From CAZHPA01 sp964533945 (GTDB lineage Bacteria; Bacillota; Clostridia; Lachnospirales; WRBF01), in assembly GCA_964533945.1 (NCBI GenBank), contig CAZHPA010000009.1:1-53517 (forward strand): 53,517 nucleotides of DNA. Direction: 5' to 3'. A model generated the notes under the pieces. The model was not told where the DNA came from. It worked only from the letters and a program-made list of their open reading frames with translations, and made no database searches. Of the stretch, positions 1 through 9,871 are shown piece by piece. Numbering within the stretch: position 1 is the first letter of the stretch; the number at the start of each line of letters is the position of its first letter. The position numbers and the translations under genes were made by a program.

Positions 1-1620
1 TTAATTAGTCTTTCCGATAAAACAGGAGCCGTTCAATTTGCAAAAAGCTTATTCGAATTAGGGTTTCAAATTATATCAACAGGCGGAACACAGAAGATTA
101 TTTCAGAAGCAAATATTCCTGTAACAAATATTTCCGAAATAACAGGCTTTCCAGAATGCCTTGACGGCAGAGTTAAAACGCTTCACCCTAATGTTCATGC
201 AGGCATACTTGCAATGAGAAACAACAAAGAACATATGGAACAGCTTGAAAAGCTTCAAATTGAAACAATAGACATTGTTGCAATTAATTTATATCCTTTT
301 AAATCAACTGTTTTAAAACAAGACGTAACTCTTGAAGAAGCTATTGAAAATATAGATATAGGCGGCCCAACTATGATTAGGGCGGCGGCTAAAAATTGGC
401 AAGATGTTGCCGTTGTGGTAGACCATAACGATTATAACTCTATAATCGAACAACTTAAAGAAGGCGGCATTAAAAAAGAAACTAAGTTCAAGCTTTGCCT
501 TAAAGTGTTTGAACATACAGCCGCATATGATGCTTTAATTGCTCAATATTTGAAAGCGCAGGCAAATGATGAGGTATTGCCACAAACGCTTACTTTAACA
601 TACGAAAAAGCACAAGAAATGCGCTATGGCGAAAACCCTCATCAGCAAGCAGCATTTTATAAAGAACCGCTTGAAGCTAAAATTGGGCTTGCAAATGCAA
701 AGCAGCTTCATGGAAAACAATTGTCGTTTAACAATATTAACGATACAAACAGTGCAATAAGCTTATTAAAAGAATTTAACAATAACACCCCCAAAGAAGC
801 TTCACTGCTTGAAGTTGCCGATAACGAAGTCGATAGCGGCTATAATACATTTTGTGGAATTAAACAAAGAAATATTTCAACCGTTGTTGCTGTTAAACAT
901 GCAAATCCTTGCGGCGTTGGTTGTGGGAAAACAATTTCTGAAGCATACAAAAAAGCATATGAAGCCGACAGCGTTTCTATTTTCGGCGGTATTGTTGCGC
1001 TAAATGAAACAGTTTGCAAAGAAACGGCAGAAGAAATGGCAAAAATTTTCCTTGAAGTTATAGTTGCCCCAGATTTCACGGAAGAAGCCGTTGAAATTTT
1101 AAGCAAAAAGAAAAATATTCGCCTTTTAAAGCTTGAAGACTGCTTAAAACCTATAGAAAACTCAAATACACTAGATATTAAAAAGGTTGATGGGGGAATT
1201 TTAGTTCAATGTTCTAATACAAAGCTGTTAGACGGCGAAATAAAAGTTGTTACAGAACGCGCGCCAACACATAGCGAAATGGAACAATTGCTTTTTGCAT
1301 GGAAAGTTGTAAAGCATACAAAATCAAACGGAATTGTACTTGCTAAAGATAACATGACGGTTGGTATTGGACCCGGTCAAACAAACCGTGTTACAGCGCT
1401 TAACCTTGCAATTAACTATGCCGGCGAAAGAGCAAAAAATTCTGTTATGGCTTCTGATGCCTTCTTCCCCTTTGATGATTGCGTTGAAGCGGCGGCAAAA
1501 GCAGGCATTACAGCAATTATACAGCCGGGTGGCTCAATAAACGATAAAGACAGCATAGCAGCTTGCAACAAATACGGAATTGCTATGATTTTTACAGGTA
1601 TAAGGCACTTTTTCCACTAA
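1..1620 (+). CDS. purH: PurH, bifunctional AICAR formyltransferase / IMP cyclohydrolase (5' end outside window)
   Basis: PurH catalyses the last two steps of IMP synthesis: formylation of AICAR with 10-formyl-THF, then ring closure. The reading frame is open from base 1, beginning LISLSDKTGAVQFAK, which is the start of the N-terminal MGS-like cyclohydrolase domain with DGRVKTLHP near residue 55. Only a few N-terminal residues are missing. The AICAR transformylase half has YGENPHQ, VAVKHANPCG with the catalytic Lys-His pair, and the C-terminal IIQPGGSI and FTGIRHF motifs. About 30 extra residues (roughly nt 770-885) sit before VAVKHANPCG and are not in the common 510-residue form. purD follows 56 bp downstream on the same strand. 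Confidence 0.97.
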   Translation, partial: LISLSDKTGAVQFAKSLFELGFQIISTGGTQKIISEANIPVTNISEITGFPECLDGRVKTLHPNVHAGILAMRNNKEHMEQLEKLQIETIDIVAINLYPFKSTVLKQDVTLEEAIENIDIGGPTMIRAAAKNWQDVAVVVDHNDYNSIIEQLKEGGIKKETKFKLCLKVFEHTAAYDALIAQYLKAQANDEVLPQTLTLTYEKAQEMRYGENPHQQAAFYKEPLEAKIGLANAKQLHGKQLSFNNINDTNSAISLLKEFNNNTPKEASLLEVADNEVDSGYNTFCGIKQRNISTVVAVKHANPCGVGCGKTISEAYKKAYEADSVSIFGGIVALNETVCKETAEEMAKIFLEVIVAPDFTEEAVEILSKKKNIRLLKLEDCLKPIENSNTLDIKKVDGGILVQCSNTKLLDGEIKVVTERAPTHSEMEQLLFAWKVVKHTKSNGIVLAKDNMTVGIGPGQTNRVTALNLAINYAGERAKNSVMASDAFFPFDDCVEAAAKAGITAIIQPGGSINDKDSIAACNKYGIAMIFTGIRHFFH

Positions 1621-1630
1621 ATTATTTAAG

Positions 1631-1654
1631 CCCCCGTCTTTTTAAAAGCGGGGG
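1631..1654 (+). other. GC-rich hairpin between purH and purD
   Basis: CCCCCG (1631-1636) and CGGGGG (1649-1654) form a six-pair G/C stem with a 12-nt loop. No U-tract follows (TATAGCAATAG), and the purD ribosome site begins at 1665. An intrinsic terminator is therefore unlikely. Intra-operon mRNA stabilisation or partial attenuation is possible but unproven. Confidence 0.55.
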
Positions 1655-1676
1655 TATAGCAATAGGAGGAATATAA

Positions 1677-2945
1677 TTGAAAATTTTAGTAGTAGGTGGC
1701 GGCGGACGTGAACACGCAATAATTAAAAGCATTGCAAAGGAAGGCATAGAAGTCTTTTGCGCCCCCGGAAACGGTGGTATTTCAAAGCTTGCAACTTGCG
1801 TTCCTATAGAAGCTTGCGATGTAGAAGGCGTAGTTTCATTTTGCCTTAAAACTAAAATAGACCTTTGCATAGTTGCACCCGATGACCCTTTGGTTTTGGG
1901 AATGGTTGATGCGCTAGAACAAGCCGGAATTAGAACGTTTGGCCCAAGCAAAAATGCGGCAATAATTGAAGGAAGCAAAGCTTTTGCAAAGCAATTAATG
2001 TCAAAATACGGCATACCAACTGCCAATTATAAAACATTTACAGAAAGTCATTTAGCTATAAATTATGTTAAGCAAAATAATAAATATCCAATCGTTATTA
2101 AAGCAAGTGGTCTTGCACTTGGAAAAGGCGTTATAATTGCGGAAAACTTTGAAGCGGCGCAAAAAGCTATTTTAGACATAATGGAACAGAAAATTTTCGG
2201 AACAAGTGGCAATGAAATTGTTATTGAAGAATTTTTGACAGGAACAGAAGTTTCGGTTCTTGCTTTTACAGACGGAACAACAGTTAAACCCTTAACATCT
2301 GCAAAAGACCATAAACGTGTTTTTGATGGGGATTTAGGACAAAATACAGGCGGAATGGGTGTTATTGCGCCAAACCCAGTATATACAGAAAAAATTGCTA
2401 ACTGGTGCATGGAAAACATTTTTATAAAAACTGTAAATGCAATGAATGCAGAAGGAAGAAAGTTTAAAGGCGTGCTTTATTTCGGGCTTATTATAACAAA
2501 TGACGGCGCAAAAGTTATAGAATACAATTGTCGTTTCGGTGACCCCGAAGCACAAGCTTGCTTGTCGCTTTTGCAAACCGATTTATTAACGCTTATTGAT
2601 GCCGTAATTGATGAAAAGCTATCAGAAGTTGAAGTTGTTACAAAAGACAAAACAGCTCTTTGCGTTATGATGGTTTCGGGCGGTTATCCTAACAAATATG
2701 CTAAAAACTTAAAAATAGAAGGGCTTGACGAAAACGGACAGCACAACGACTTCTACCACATATTCCACAGCGGAACAACTTTAAAAGATGGCGAATTTTT
2801 AACAAATGGCGGACGTGTTTTGGGAATAACCGTTGTTCATGATACACTTTCAAAGGCACAAGAAAAGCTATATAAAAGTATTGATAAAATAAGCTTTACA
2901 GGCAGCTTTTACAGGCACGACATAGGAGGGCGACATGATTTTTAG
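1677..2945 (+). CDS. purD: PurD, phosphoribosylamine-glycine ligase
   Basis: GAR synthetase joins glycine to phosphoribosylamine using ATP, the second step of purine synthesis. It has the family's normal length (422 residues). It opens with the N-terminal VVGGGGREHAI motif and continues through an ATP-grasp fold with EGSKAFAKQLM near residue 100, KASGLALGKGV near 142 and the metal/phosphate site EYNCRFGDPEAQ near 283. The start is TTG, chosen because AGGAGG lies 7 nt upstream and no closer ATG exists. The last 11 bp overlap purL, which suggests translational coupling. In pathway order PurH acts after PurL, so operon order does not follow the pathway. Confidence 0.96.
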   Translation: MKILVVGGGGREHAIIKSIAKEGIEVFCAPGNGGISKLATCVPIEACDVEGVVSFCLKTKIDLCIVAPDDPLVLGMVDALEQAGIRTFGPSKNAAIIEGSKAFAKQLMSKYGIPTANYKTFTESHLAINYVKQNNKYPIVIKASGLALGKGVIIAENFEAAQKAILDIMEQKIFGTSGNEIVIEEFLTGTEVSVLAFTDGTTVKPLTSAKDHKRVFDGDLGQNTGGMGVIAPNPVYTEKIANWCMENIFIKTVNAMNAEGRKFKGVLYFGLIITNDGAKVIEYNCRFGDPEAQACLSLLQTDLLTLIDAVIDEKLSEVEVVTKDKTALCVMMVSGGYPNKYAKNLKIEGLDENGQHNDFYHIFHSGTTLKDGEFLTNGGRVLGITVVHDTLSKAQEKLYKSIDKISFTGSFYRHDIGGRHDF

Positions 2946-5900
2946 AGTTTATGTATCCAAAAAAGACCAATATACATTAGAAGAAAACGCACTCCTTGCA
3001 GATATTAACAACAACCTTTTTATAAAAGAACTTGAAAACATAAAAATATATAAACGCTATGACGTTTCAAATATAAATGAGCAAGATTTTAAACGCTGTA
3101 TAAACGGCGTTTTTTCCGAACCTCAAATTGACGATGTTTTTGACGAAATTGACTTATCAGGCAACACATTTGCAGTTGAATATTTGCCGGGGCAGTTTGA
3201 CCAGCGTTCAGACAGCGCAAGCCAATGTATTCAATTTGTTACGGGTGGAGTTCGCCCTAATGTACGTTCTGCAAAAGTATATAAACTTTTCGGCGATATT
3301 TCCAATGAACAAATAGAAAAAATTAAATCATATATAATTAATCCCGTTGAAAGTCGCCTTGCAAGTTTAGAAATTCAAGAATTTGAACAATATGATGAAA
3401 AGCCCGAAAAAACACCTATTATGGAAGGTTTTATAGATTTAGATGCAGAAGGGCTTGAAAACTTTATTAAAGAAAACAAGCTTGCAATGGACGTTTATGA
3501 CGCTAAGTTTTGTCAAAATTATTTTAAAAATGAAGAAAGACGCAATCCAACGCTTACAGAACTTAAAATGATTGACACATATTGGTCTGACCATTGCCGT
3601 CATACAACATTTATGACCCATATTGAAGATGTTGATATAGAACATGAAGCAGTTAAAGCTTCATACGAAAAGTATTTAAATGTTAGAGAAGAATTGTATA
3701 AAAACGGCAACCGTCCAATAACGTTAATGGACTTGGCAACAATAGGGGGAAGATTTCTAAAGAAAACAGGTAAGCTTAAAAATATTGACGAATCAGAAGA
3801 AATTAATGCTTGCAGTGTTAAAATAAACGTTTTAACCGATGACGGCAAAAGTGAAAAATGGCTTTTAATGTTTAAAAATGAAACTCACAATCATCCTACA
3901 GAAATTGAACCATTTGGTGGGGCAGCAACTTGCCTTGGCGGCGCAATCCGTGACCCTCTTTCCGGAAGAAGCTACGTTTACCAAGCTATGAGAGTTACAG
4001 GGGCAGGCAACCCATTAAACCCCATTGACCAAACTATAAAAGGCAAGCTTCCTCAAATTAAAATTTGCCAAACTGCAGCAGCAGGCTACAGCTCATACGG
4101 AAACCAAATTGGAATTGCAACAGGTCATGTTTCGGAAATATATCACAACAATTTTGTTGCCAAACGAATGGAGGTTGGGGCTGTTATTGGGGCGGTACCA
4201 GCTAAAAATGTTATAAGAAAAACGCCAAAAGCAGGAGATGTTGTAATTTTAGTGGGAGGAGCAACAGGGCGAGATGGCTGCGGCGGCGCAACAGGAAGCT
4301 CGAAAACCCACGATTTAAGCAGTCTTTCAAGCTGCGGGGCAGAAGTTCAAAAAGGAAATGCTCCCGAAGAACGCAAGCTACAAAGGCTTTTTAGAAACAG
4401 CGAAGTTACAAAGCTAATAAAGCGCTGCAACGATTTTGGGGCAGGCGGAGTTTCAGTTGCAATAGGAGAACTTGCAGACGGGCTTGACATTAACCTTGAT
4501 GCAATACCTAAAAAATATGAAGGGCTTTCAGGAACAGAGCTTGCAATTTCAGAATCTCAAGAGCGCATGGCTGTTGTTGTTGCCAAAAGTAACGTTAAAG
4601 CGTTTATAAAAGCGGCAGAACAAGAAAATTTGCGTGCTGTTGCTGTTGCGGCTGTAACAGATAAAAACCGCTTGGAAATGACATGGCAAGGCAATAAAAT
4701 CGTTAGTATTTGCCGTGATTTTTTAAATTCGGCAGGCGCTGTTAAAAAAACCGCTGTTTGCATTAAGCAAGACAGCGTAAGCGAAAATATAGAGCAAAAT
4801 TGGGAACAGGTAATCGGAAGCTTAAACGTTGCTTCACAGCGTGGGCTTATTGAGCAATTTGATTCAACAATTGGAGCTTCAACCGTGCTTATGCCTTTTG
4901 GCGGAAAAAGGCAGCTAACACCAACACAAGCTATGGTTTCGCTAATTCCTGTTTTGGGCAAGCAAACTTCAACGTGTTCGGTTATGGCATATGGCTACGA
5001 CCCATATTTAGCAATGCAAAGCCCGTATTACGGAGCATATTATGCAGTTGTTTCGTCTGTTGCAAAAGTAATTGGCTGCGGCGGAAGCATAAAAAACATT
5101 TGGCTTTCTTTTCAGGAATATTTTGAAAGATTAAAAGACGACAGGGCAAAATGGGGTAAACCATTTTCTGCTTTATTGGGCGCATTTGCAGCACAGCTTA
5201 TGCTTGAAATTGGCTCAATCGGTGGCAAAGACTCAATGTCGGGAAGCTTTGAAGACCTTGACGTTCCCCCGACGCTTATTTCTTTCGCCGTTTCTGTTTC
5301 TGATGCCGAAAATATTATTTCACCCGAATTTAAAAAAGCAGGCACAAACATTTACTTAATAGAACCTAAAAAGCAAGCAAACGGACTTTTAGATGCATAT
5401 TCCCTTAAAAATGTTTTTAAAAACACAGAAAAAGCAATTAAAGAAAAGCGGATTATATCAGCATACGCCATAGGGCAAGGCGGCGTTTGTGAAGCTATAA
5501 CAAAAATGTGCTTTGGCAACGCAATAGGCGCAAAGTTAAACAAGAGCATAACTAATGATGAGATTTTCCAAAAGAAATACGGCGCATTTGTAGTTGAATG
5601 TGAAGGCAAACTTAATTTTGGCAAAAAAATTGGTGTAACAACAAACAAATATATTATAGAAGCTTGCGGCAACACATTTGACGTTGACAAACTTGAGGAA
5701 ATTTATAATAAAACATTAGAACCTGTTTACAGAACTAAAACAAAGGACGAGCCTGTTAATTATGAAAAAGCTTGCTATTACACAAGAAACAAATTGCTTC
5801 CTAAGTTTAGAACGGTACAACCTAAAGTTTTAATTCCTGTTTTTCCAGGTACAAACTGCGAATATGATACAGCTTTTGCTTTTGAAAAATATGGGGCAAG

Positions 5901-6612
5901 CTGCAAAATTTTAGTTGTTAAAAATCAAAGCAAAGAGCAAATTACACAAACCGTTAAAGAGTTTGCACAAGTTATTTCTCAAAGCCAAATTATGGCAATT
6001 CCAGGCGGATTTTCGGGGGGAGATGAGCCTGATGGAAGCGCTAAATTTATTGTTTCGTTGCTTAAAAACCCAATAATTGCAGATGAAATTATGCAACTTC
6101 TTAACAGAGACGGGCTTATGCTTGGCATTTGTAACGGCTTTCAAGCGCTTTTAAAGCTTGGGCTTATTTCATACGGCAAAATTACAGAGCAAGCGGAATC
6201 TATGCCAACACTTACGTTTAACTCAATTGGAAGGCATCAATCTAAAATCGCCAATACAATAGTTGCTTCCGTTAAATCGCCTTGGTTTATGCACCATAAC
6301 GTGGGCGATATTAACAAAATAGTAATTTCTAATGGAGAAGGACGCTTTATTGCAACACAAGACGAAATTTCAAAATTAATTGAAAACGGACAAATTGCAA
6401 CGCAATATGTCGATTTAGACGGCAACCCAACAAGTGACATACTATTTAATCCCAGCAATTCAATGTTTGCAGTTGAAGGCTTAACATCTCCTGATGGCAA
6501 AATTTTAGGTAAAATGGGGCATTCTGAACGATTTAGGCAAAACTTATACAAAAACATAGAAAACTGCAGCGAACAATTAATTTTTAAAGCGGCGGTTGAT
6601 TATTTTAAATAG
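2935..6612 (+). CDS. purL: PurL, single-chain phosphoribosylformylglycinamidine synthase (clade II type)
   Basis: FGAM synthase converts FGAR and glutamine to FGAM with ATP. At 1225 residues this is the long fused form used by many Clostridia and streptococci, replacing separate PurS, PurL and PurQ. An N-terminal PurS-like region comes first. Two synthetase halves follow, with SDHCRHTTF near residue 219 and FKNETHNHPTEIEPFGGAAT near 318. The C-terminal class-I glutamine amidotransferase domain opens with PVFPGTNCEYD and has nucleophile Cys1066 in LGICNGFQ. AGGAGGG precedes the ATG. The start overlaps purD, and no terminator is evident before purB. Confidence 0.97.
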   Translation: MIFRVYVSKKDQYTLEENALLADINNNLFIKELENIKIYKRYDVSNINEQDFKRCINGVFSEPQIDDVFDEIDLSGNTFAVEYLPGQFDQRSDSASQCIQFVTGGVRPNVRSAKVYKLFGDISNEQIEKIKSYIINPVESRLASLEIQEFEQYDEKPEKTPIMEGFIDLDAEGLENFIKENKLAMDVYDAKFCQNYFKNEERRNPTLTELKMIDTYWSDHCRHTTFMTHIEDVDIEHEAVKASYEKYLNVREELYKNGNRPITLMDLATIGGRFLKKTGKLKNIDESEEINACSVKINVLTDDGKSEKWLLMFKNETHNHPTEIEPFGGAATCLGGAIRDPLSGRSYVYQAMRVTGAGNPLNPIDQTIKGKLPQIKICQTAAAGYSSYGNQIGIATGHVSEIYHNNFVAKRMEVGAVIGAVPAKNVIRKTPKAGDVVILVGGATGRDGCGGATGSSKTHDLSSLSSCGAEVQKGNAPEERKLQRLFRNSEVTKLIKRCNDFGAGGVSVAIGELADGLDINLDAIPKKYEGLSGTELAISESQERMAVVVAKSNVKAFIKAAEQENLRAVAVAAVTDKNRLEMTWQGNKIVSICRDFLNSAGAVKKTAVCIKQDSVSENIEQNWEQVIGSLNVASQRGLIEQFDSTIGASTVLMPFGGKRQLTPTQAMVSLIPVLGKQTSTCSVMAYGYDPYLAMQSPYYGAYYAVVSSVAKVIGCGGSIKNIWLSFQEYFERLKDDRAKWGKPFSALLGAFAAQLMLEIGSIGGKDSMSGSFEDLDVPPTLISFAVSVSDAENIISPEFKKAGTNIYLIEPKKQANGLLDAYSLKNVFKNTEKAIKEKRIISAYAIGQGGVCEAITKMCFGNAIGAKLNKSITNDEIFQKKYGAFVVECEGKLNFGKKIGVTTNKYIIEACGNTFDVDKLEEIYNKTLEPVYRTKTKDEPVNYEKACYYTRNKLLPKFRTVQPKVLIPVFPGTNCEYDTAFAFEKYGASCKILVVKNQSKEQITQTVKEFAQVISQSQIMAIPGGFSGGDEPDGSAKFIVSLLKNPIIADEIMQLLNRDGLMLGICNGFQALLKLGLISYGKITEQAESMPTLTFNSIGRHQSKIANTIVASVKSPWFMHHNVGDINKIVISNGEGRFIATQDEISKLIENGQIATQYVDLDGNPTSDILFNPSNSMFAVEGLTSPDGKILGKMGHSERFRQNLYKNIENCSEQLIFKAAVDYFK

Positions 6613-6720
6613 TTGTTTTTCAGCACGTTAATAACTTAAAAAATGCAAAAAGAAACTAATACAGCTTTTTTTAATTTAAAAGGAATATAAAAAGAAGTTA
6701 ATAAAAAAAGGAAGAATGCT

Positions 6721-8151
6721 ATGGAAGAACAAAATTTTTTAAGCCCATTTTCAACACGCTATGCTTCAAAGGAAATGCAGTATATTTTTTCAGAAGAATA
6801 TAAATTTAAAACTTGGCGCAAACTTTGGGTTTTACTTGCAAAAGCCGAAAAAAAGCATGGGCTTAATATTACAGATGAACAAATTGCAGAACTTGAAGCA
6901 AATGCCGAAAACTTGAATCTAGATGTTGCAAAAGAACGTGAAAAGCTAGTGCGCCATGACGTTATGAGCCACATTTACGCCTACGGAACACAATGCGAAA
7001 AAGCCGCCGGAATAATTCATTTAGGGGCTACAAGCTGCTTCGTAACGGACAATACGGAAGTTTTGCAAATGAAAGATGGGCTTTTAATTATATTGAAAAA
7101 GCTTATTTCTGTAATGTCATTGCTTAAAGATTTTTCGCTTGAGCATAAAAGCTTGCCGGCTTTAGCATACACTCATTTGCAGCCGGCACAGCTTACAACC
7201 GTTGGAAAGCGCGCAAGCCTTTGGCTACATGATTTTTATATAGACTATTTAGAAATTAAACGCCAAATTGAAAACTTAAAATTGCTTGGCTCAAAAGGCG
7301 CAACAGGAACGCAAGCCAGTTTTATGGAATTGTTTGACAAAGATTGCGATAAAGTTTTGGCAGTTGAAAAAGAAATTGCGAACAAATTAGAGCTTGAAGT
7401 TGTGCCTGTTTCGGGGCAAACGTATACAAGAAAATATGATTTTTATATACTTTCTGCACTAGCCGGAATTGCACAAAGCGCAAGCAAGTTTTCATGCGAT
7501 ATTCGCTTGCTTCAAAACTTCAAGGAAATAGAGGAACCGTTTGAAACAAAGCAAATTGGAAGCTCTGCAATGCCATATAAGCGCAACCCTATGCGCTCTG
7601 AACGCATAACGTCCCTTGCAAGATATGCTATAATAAATGTATTAAACCCTGCATTTACAGCCGGAACACAATGGTTTGAACGAACGCTTGACGACAGTGC
7701 AAACAGGCGTATTTCAATTGCAGAAGGGTTTTTGGCAATAGATTCAATACTTAACATTATGGTAAACGTTTGCAACGGGCTTGTTGTTTACCCTAACGTA
7801 ATTAACAAAAGAATTATGCAAGAACTGCCGTTTATGGCAACCGAAAATATTATGATGGCAGCAACGCTTAAAGGCGGAAACCGCCAAGTTCTCCATGAAA
7901 AAATAAGGGAACATTCACTTGCGGCAGCTAAAAGAGTTAAAGAATTTGGGCAAAGTAATGATTTAATTGAGCGCATTTGCAATGACAAAGATTTTGGGCT
8001 TGATTACGACGAAATTGCAAAGCTTCTTAAGCCCGAACTTTATATAGGCTTGTCGCCTCGGCAAGTTGAAAAGTTTATTAATGAATGCATTACGCCTATA
8101 CTTAATGAAAATGCAGATAAAGTTAATGTAGGCATTGAGTTAGATGTATAG
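6721..8151 (+). CDS. purB: PurB, adenylosuccinate lyase
   Basis: This lyase removes fumarate from SAICAR and from adenylosuccinate, so it acts in both the IMP and AMP branches. The 476-residue protein has the fumarase-superfamily signature SSAMPYKRNPMRSE near residue 280, the HLGATSC region near residue 100 and the THLQPAQ histidine region near residue 156. It lies 108 bp after purL in the same orientation. The intergenic gap is AT-rich with no clear hairpin, so it could be the operon's last gene or have its own promoter. GGAAG precedes the ATG. A dispersed repeat follows the gene. Confidence 0.96.
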   Translation: MEEQNFLSPFSTRYASKEMQYIFSEEYKFKTWRKLWVLLAKAEKKHGLNITDEQIAELEANAENLNLDVAKEREKLVRHDVMSHIYAYGTQCEKAAGIIHLGATSCFVTDNTEVLQMKDGLLIILKKLISVMSLLKDFSLEHKSLPALAYTHLQPAQLTTVGKRASLWLHDFYIDYLEIKRQIENLKLLGSKGATGTQASFMELFDKDCDKVLAVEKEIANKLELEVVPVSGQTYTRKYDFYILSALAGIAQSASKFSCDIRLLQNFKEIEEPFETKQIGSSAMPYKRNPMRSERITSLARYAIINVLNPAFTAGTQWFERTLDDSANRRISIAEGFLAIDSILNIMVNVCNGLVVYPNVINKRIMQELPFMATENIMMAATLKGGNRQVLHEKIREHSLAAAKRVKEFGQSNDLIERICNDKDFGLDYDEIAKLLKPELYIGLSPRQVEKFINECITPILNENADKVNVGIELDV

Positions 8152-8198
8152 TTCCGCCCTATATAGTGCTTTAATTTAAAAAGTATTAACATAACCTA

Positions 8199-8312
8199 AA
8201 AGCGTTTAGGGGATACGGAAAAAGCAGAAGATTTAAAAAAGCGTTTAGGAGGGAATCGCAACCCCTGTATTTCTTTGCTTCTTTATTTTCAAAAGAAAAA
8301 AGGATATTAAGC
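8199..8312 (+). repeat. Dispersed two-hairpin repeat, copy A (3' of purB)
   Basis: GCGTTTAGG occurs twice (about 8201 and 8241). The second is followed by a G-run, the loop AATCGCA and ACCCCT, then TTTCTTTGCTTCTTT...AAAGAAAAAAGG. The same module occurs at 13989, 24057 and 24222, always on the plus strand. This copy has a doubled head and a shortened second hairpin. No coding potential is seen. Confidence 0.75.
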
Positions 8313-8360
8313 GTATAAAAGATTTCATGTCTTATTAAAATAAACATTTAGACACATAAA

Positions 8361-8388
8361 AATAAGAGGTTCTTTTGAACCTCTTATT
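8361..8388. terminator. Bidirectional terminator, mainly for gdhA
   Basis: AATAAGAGGTTC and GAACCTCTTATT form a perfect 12-bp stem with a TTTT loop, 8 bp downstream of the gdhA stop on the minus strand. On the minus strand the stem continues into TTTTTATG, a usable U-tract. The A-rich left flank also lets it stop transcripts from purB. Confidence 0.85.
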
Positions 8389-8395
8389 AAATTTA

Positions 8396-9727
8396 TTATA
8401 CTATACCTTGACCCATCATAGCATTGGCAACTTTTAAGAAGCCGGCAACGTTTGCACCAACAACAAAGTTACCTTCAAATCCATATTCTTTTGCAGCTTC
8501 CGACATTTGTTTGTATATGTTAACCATAATGCCTTTTAACTTTGCATCAACTTCTTCAAATGTCCAGCTTAAACGTTGGCTGTTTTGGCTCATTTCAAGC
8601 GCAGATGTTGCAACGCCGCCGGCATTTGCAGCTTTTGCAGGCCCAAAAAGAACTTTGTTTGCTAAAAATACTTCAATAGCTTCATTTGTTGAAGGCATGT
8701 TAGCACCTTCGCCAACAGCAAAGCAGCCGTTTTTAACTAAAGTTTTTGCGTCTTCTTCTGTCAATTCGTTTTGAGTTGCACAAGGAAGCGCAATGTCGCA
8801 AGGAATGTTCCATATTCCCTTACCTTCAGTGTATTGTGCATTTGGGCGAGCTTCTGCATAATCTTTAATTCTTCCACGTTTTACAAGCTTAATTTCTTTA
8901 ACTAAATCTAAATCAATGCCGTCTTTGTCGTAAACAAAGCCGTTAGAATCTGACATGGCAACTACTTTGCCGCCCAATTGTTGTGCTTTTTCTGTAGCAA
9001 ATATTGAAACATTGCCAGAACCTGAAACAACTATTGTTTTTCCTTCAATAGATTTTCCTGCTTTATTAAGCATCTCGTCCATTAAATACAATAAGCCATA
9101 GCCTGTTGCTTCTGTTCTAACAAGCGAACCACCAAACGTTAAACCTTTTCCTGTTAAAACGCCTTCGTATTCGCCTTTTAATCTTTTATATTGGCCAAAC
9201 ATATAACCAACTTCACGTCCGCCAACACCAATGTCGCCGGCAGGAACGTCTATGTCTTTTCCGATGTGGCGATATAAACTTGTCATAAAGCTTTGGCAAA
9301 AGCGCATTACTTCAAAATCTGATTTTCCTTTAGGGTCGAAATCTGAACCGCCTTTTCCGCCGCCTATTGGTAATCCTGTTAATGAATTTTTGAAAATTTG
9401 TTCAAAGCCTAAAAACTTTAAAATACCTAAGTTAACAGAAGGGTGAAAGCGAAGCCCACCTTTATATGGCCCTATGGCACTACTAAATTGAACTCTGTAA
9501 CCATTATTAACTTGAACTTTATTGTTATCATCTAACCAAGGAACTCTAAACATAATAACACGTTCGGGAACAACAAGCTGTTCTAAAAGTGAAAATTGTT
9601 CATATTGAGGGTTTTTTTCAATAACAGGTTTTAAAGATGTTAAAACCTCTGTTACAGTTTGGTGAAACTCTGGTTGGTTTGGATTTTTTGCAATAGTTTG
9701 CTCAATTATTCTGTCTACATATGACAT
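8396..9727 (-). CDS. gdhA: NADP-type glutamate dehydrogenase
   Basis: GDH interconverts 2-oxoglutarate plus ammonia and glutamate. Its 443 residues match the hexameric bacterial class. The substrate-binding PIGGGKGG motif carries the catalytic Lys125, and VPAGDIGVGGREVG supplies Asp165. The dinucleotide-binding core VVSGSGNVSIFATEKA follows near residue 234, and GANMPST near residue 344. GGAAGG precedes the ATG. It is monocistronic: a consensus promoter lies upstream at 9843-9871 and a strong terminator follows. The upstream neighbour is a MocR regulator on the same strand, but the data do not show that it controls gdhA. Confidence 0.97.
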   Translation of the reverse strand: MSYVDRIIEQTIAKNPNQPEFHQTVTEVLTSLKPVIEKNPQYEQFSLLEQLVVPERVIMFRVPWLDDNNKVQVNNGYRVQFSSAIGPYKGGLRFHPSVNLGILKFLGFEQIFKNSLTGLPIGGGKGGSDFDPKGKSDFEVMRFCQSFMTSLYRHIGKDIDVPAGDIGVGGREVGYMFGQYKRLKGEYEGVLTGKGLTFGGSLVRTEATGYGLLYLMDEMLNKAGKSIEGKTIVVSGSGNVSIFATEKAQQLGGKVVAMSDSNGFVYDKDGIDLDLVKEIKLVKRGRIKDYAEARPNAQYTEGKGIWNIPCDIALPCATQNELTEEDAKTLVKNGCFAVGEGANMPSTNEAIEVFLANKVLFGPAKAANAGGVATSALEMSQNSQRLSWTFEEVDAKLKGIMVNIYKQMSEAAKEYGFEGNFVVGANVAGFLKVANAMMGQGIV

Positions 9728-9771
9728 TGATTTTATTCCTTCCTTTCTTAGCTCTTTTGCTTGTTATCAAA

Positions 9772-9834
9772 TATTAAATTAACTTGTTAATTTGTTTAAA
9801 AGGGCAAAATTTTTTTAGCTAAATTTGTCAAGCC
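9772..9834 (-). other. gdhA 5' leader with long imperfect hairpin
   Basis: The predicted gdhA transcript starts near 9836, leaving a leader of about 108 nt. On the minus strand AGGGC and GCCCT flank a second A/T inner stem (AAATTT with AAATTT), making a long weak hairpin followed by TTTTAAAC. It resembles an attenuator more than a known riboswitch, and no family was recognised. Confidence 0.35.
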
Positions 9835-9842
9835 CTAACATT

Positions 9843-9871
9843 ATTATACAGCAGCATAAAATCTATGTCAA
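9843..9871 (-). promoter_or_regulatory. Sigma-A promoter of gdhA (perfect consensus)
   Basis: On the minus strand TTGACA (9871-9866), a 17-nt spacer and TATAAT (9848-9843) match the housekeeping consensus at every position. The -35 box overlaps the stop codon of the upstream MocR gene. This suggests strong constitutive or repressor-controlled transcription. Confidence 0.85.

Noticed and set aside
1631..1654. The purH-purD hairpin as a terminator.
   Set aside because: No U-tract follows and the purD ribosome site is 10 bp away; kept only as a hairpin.
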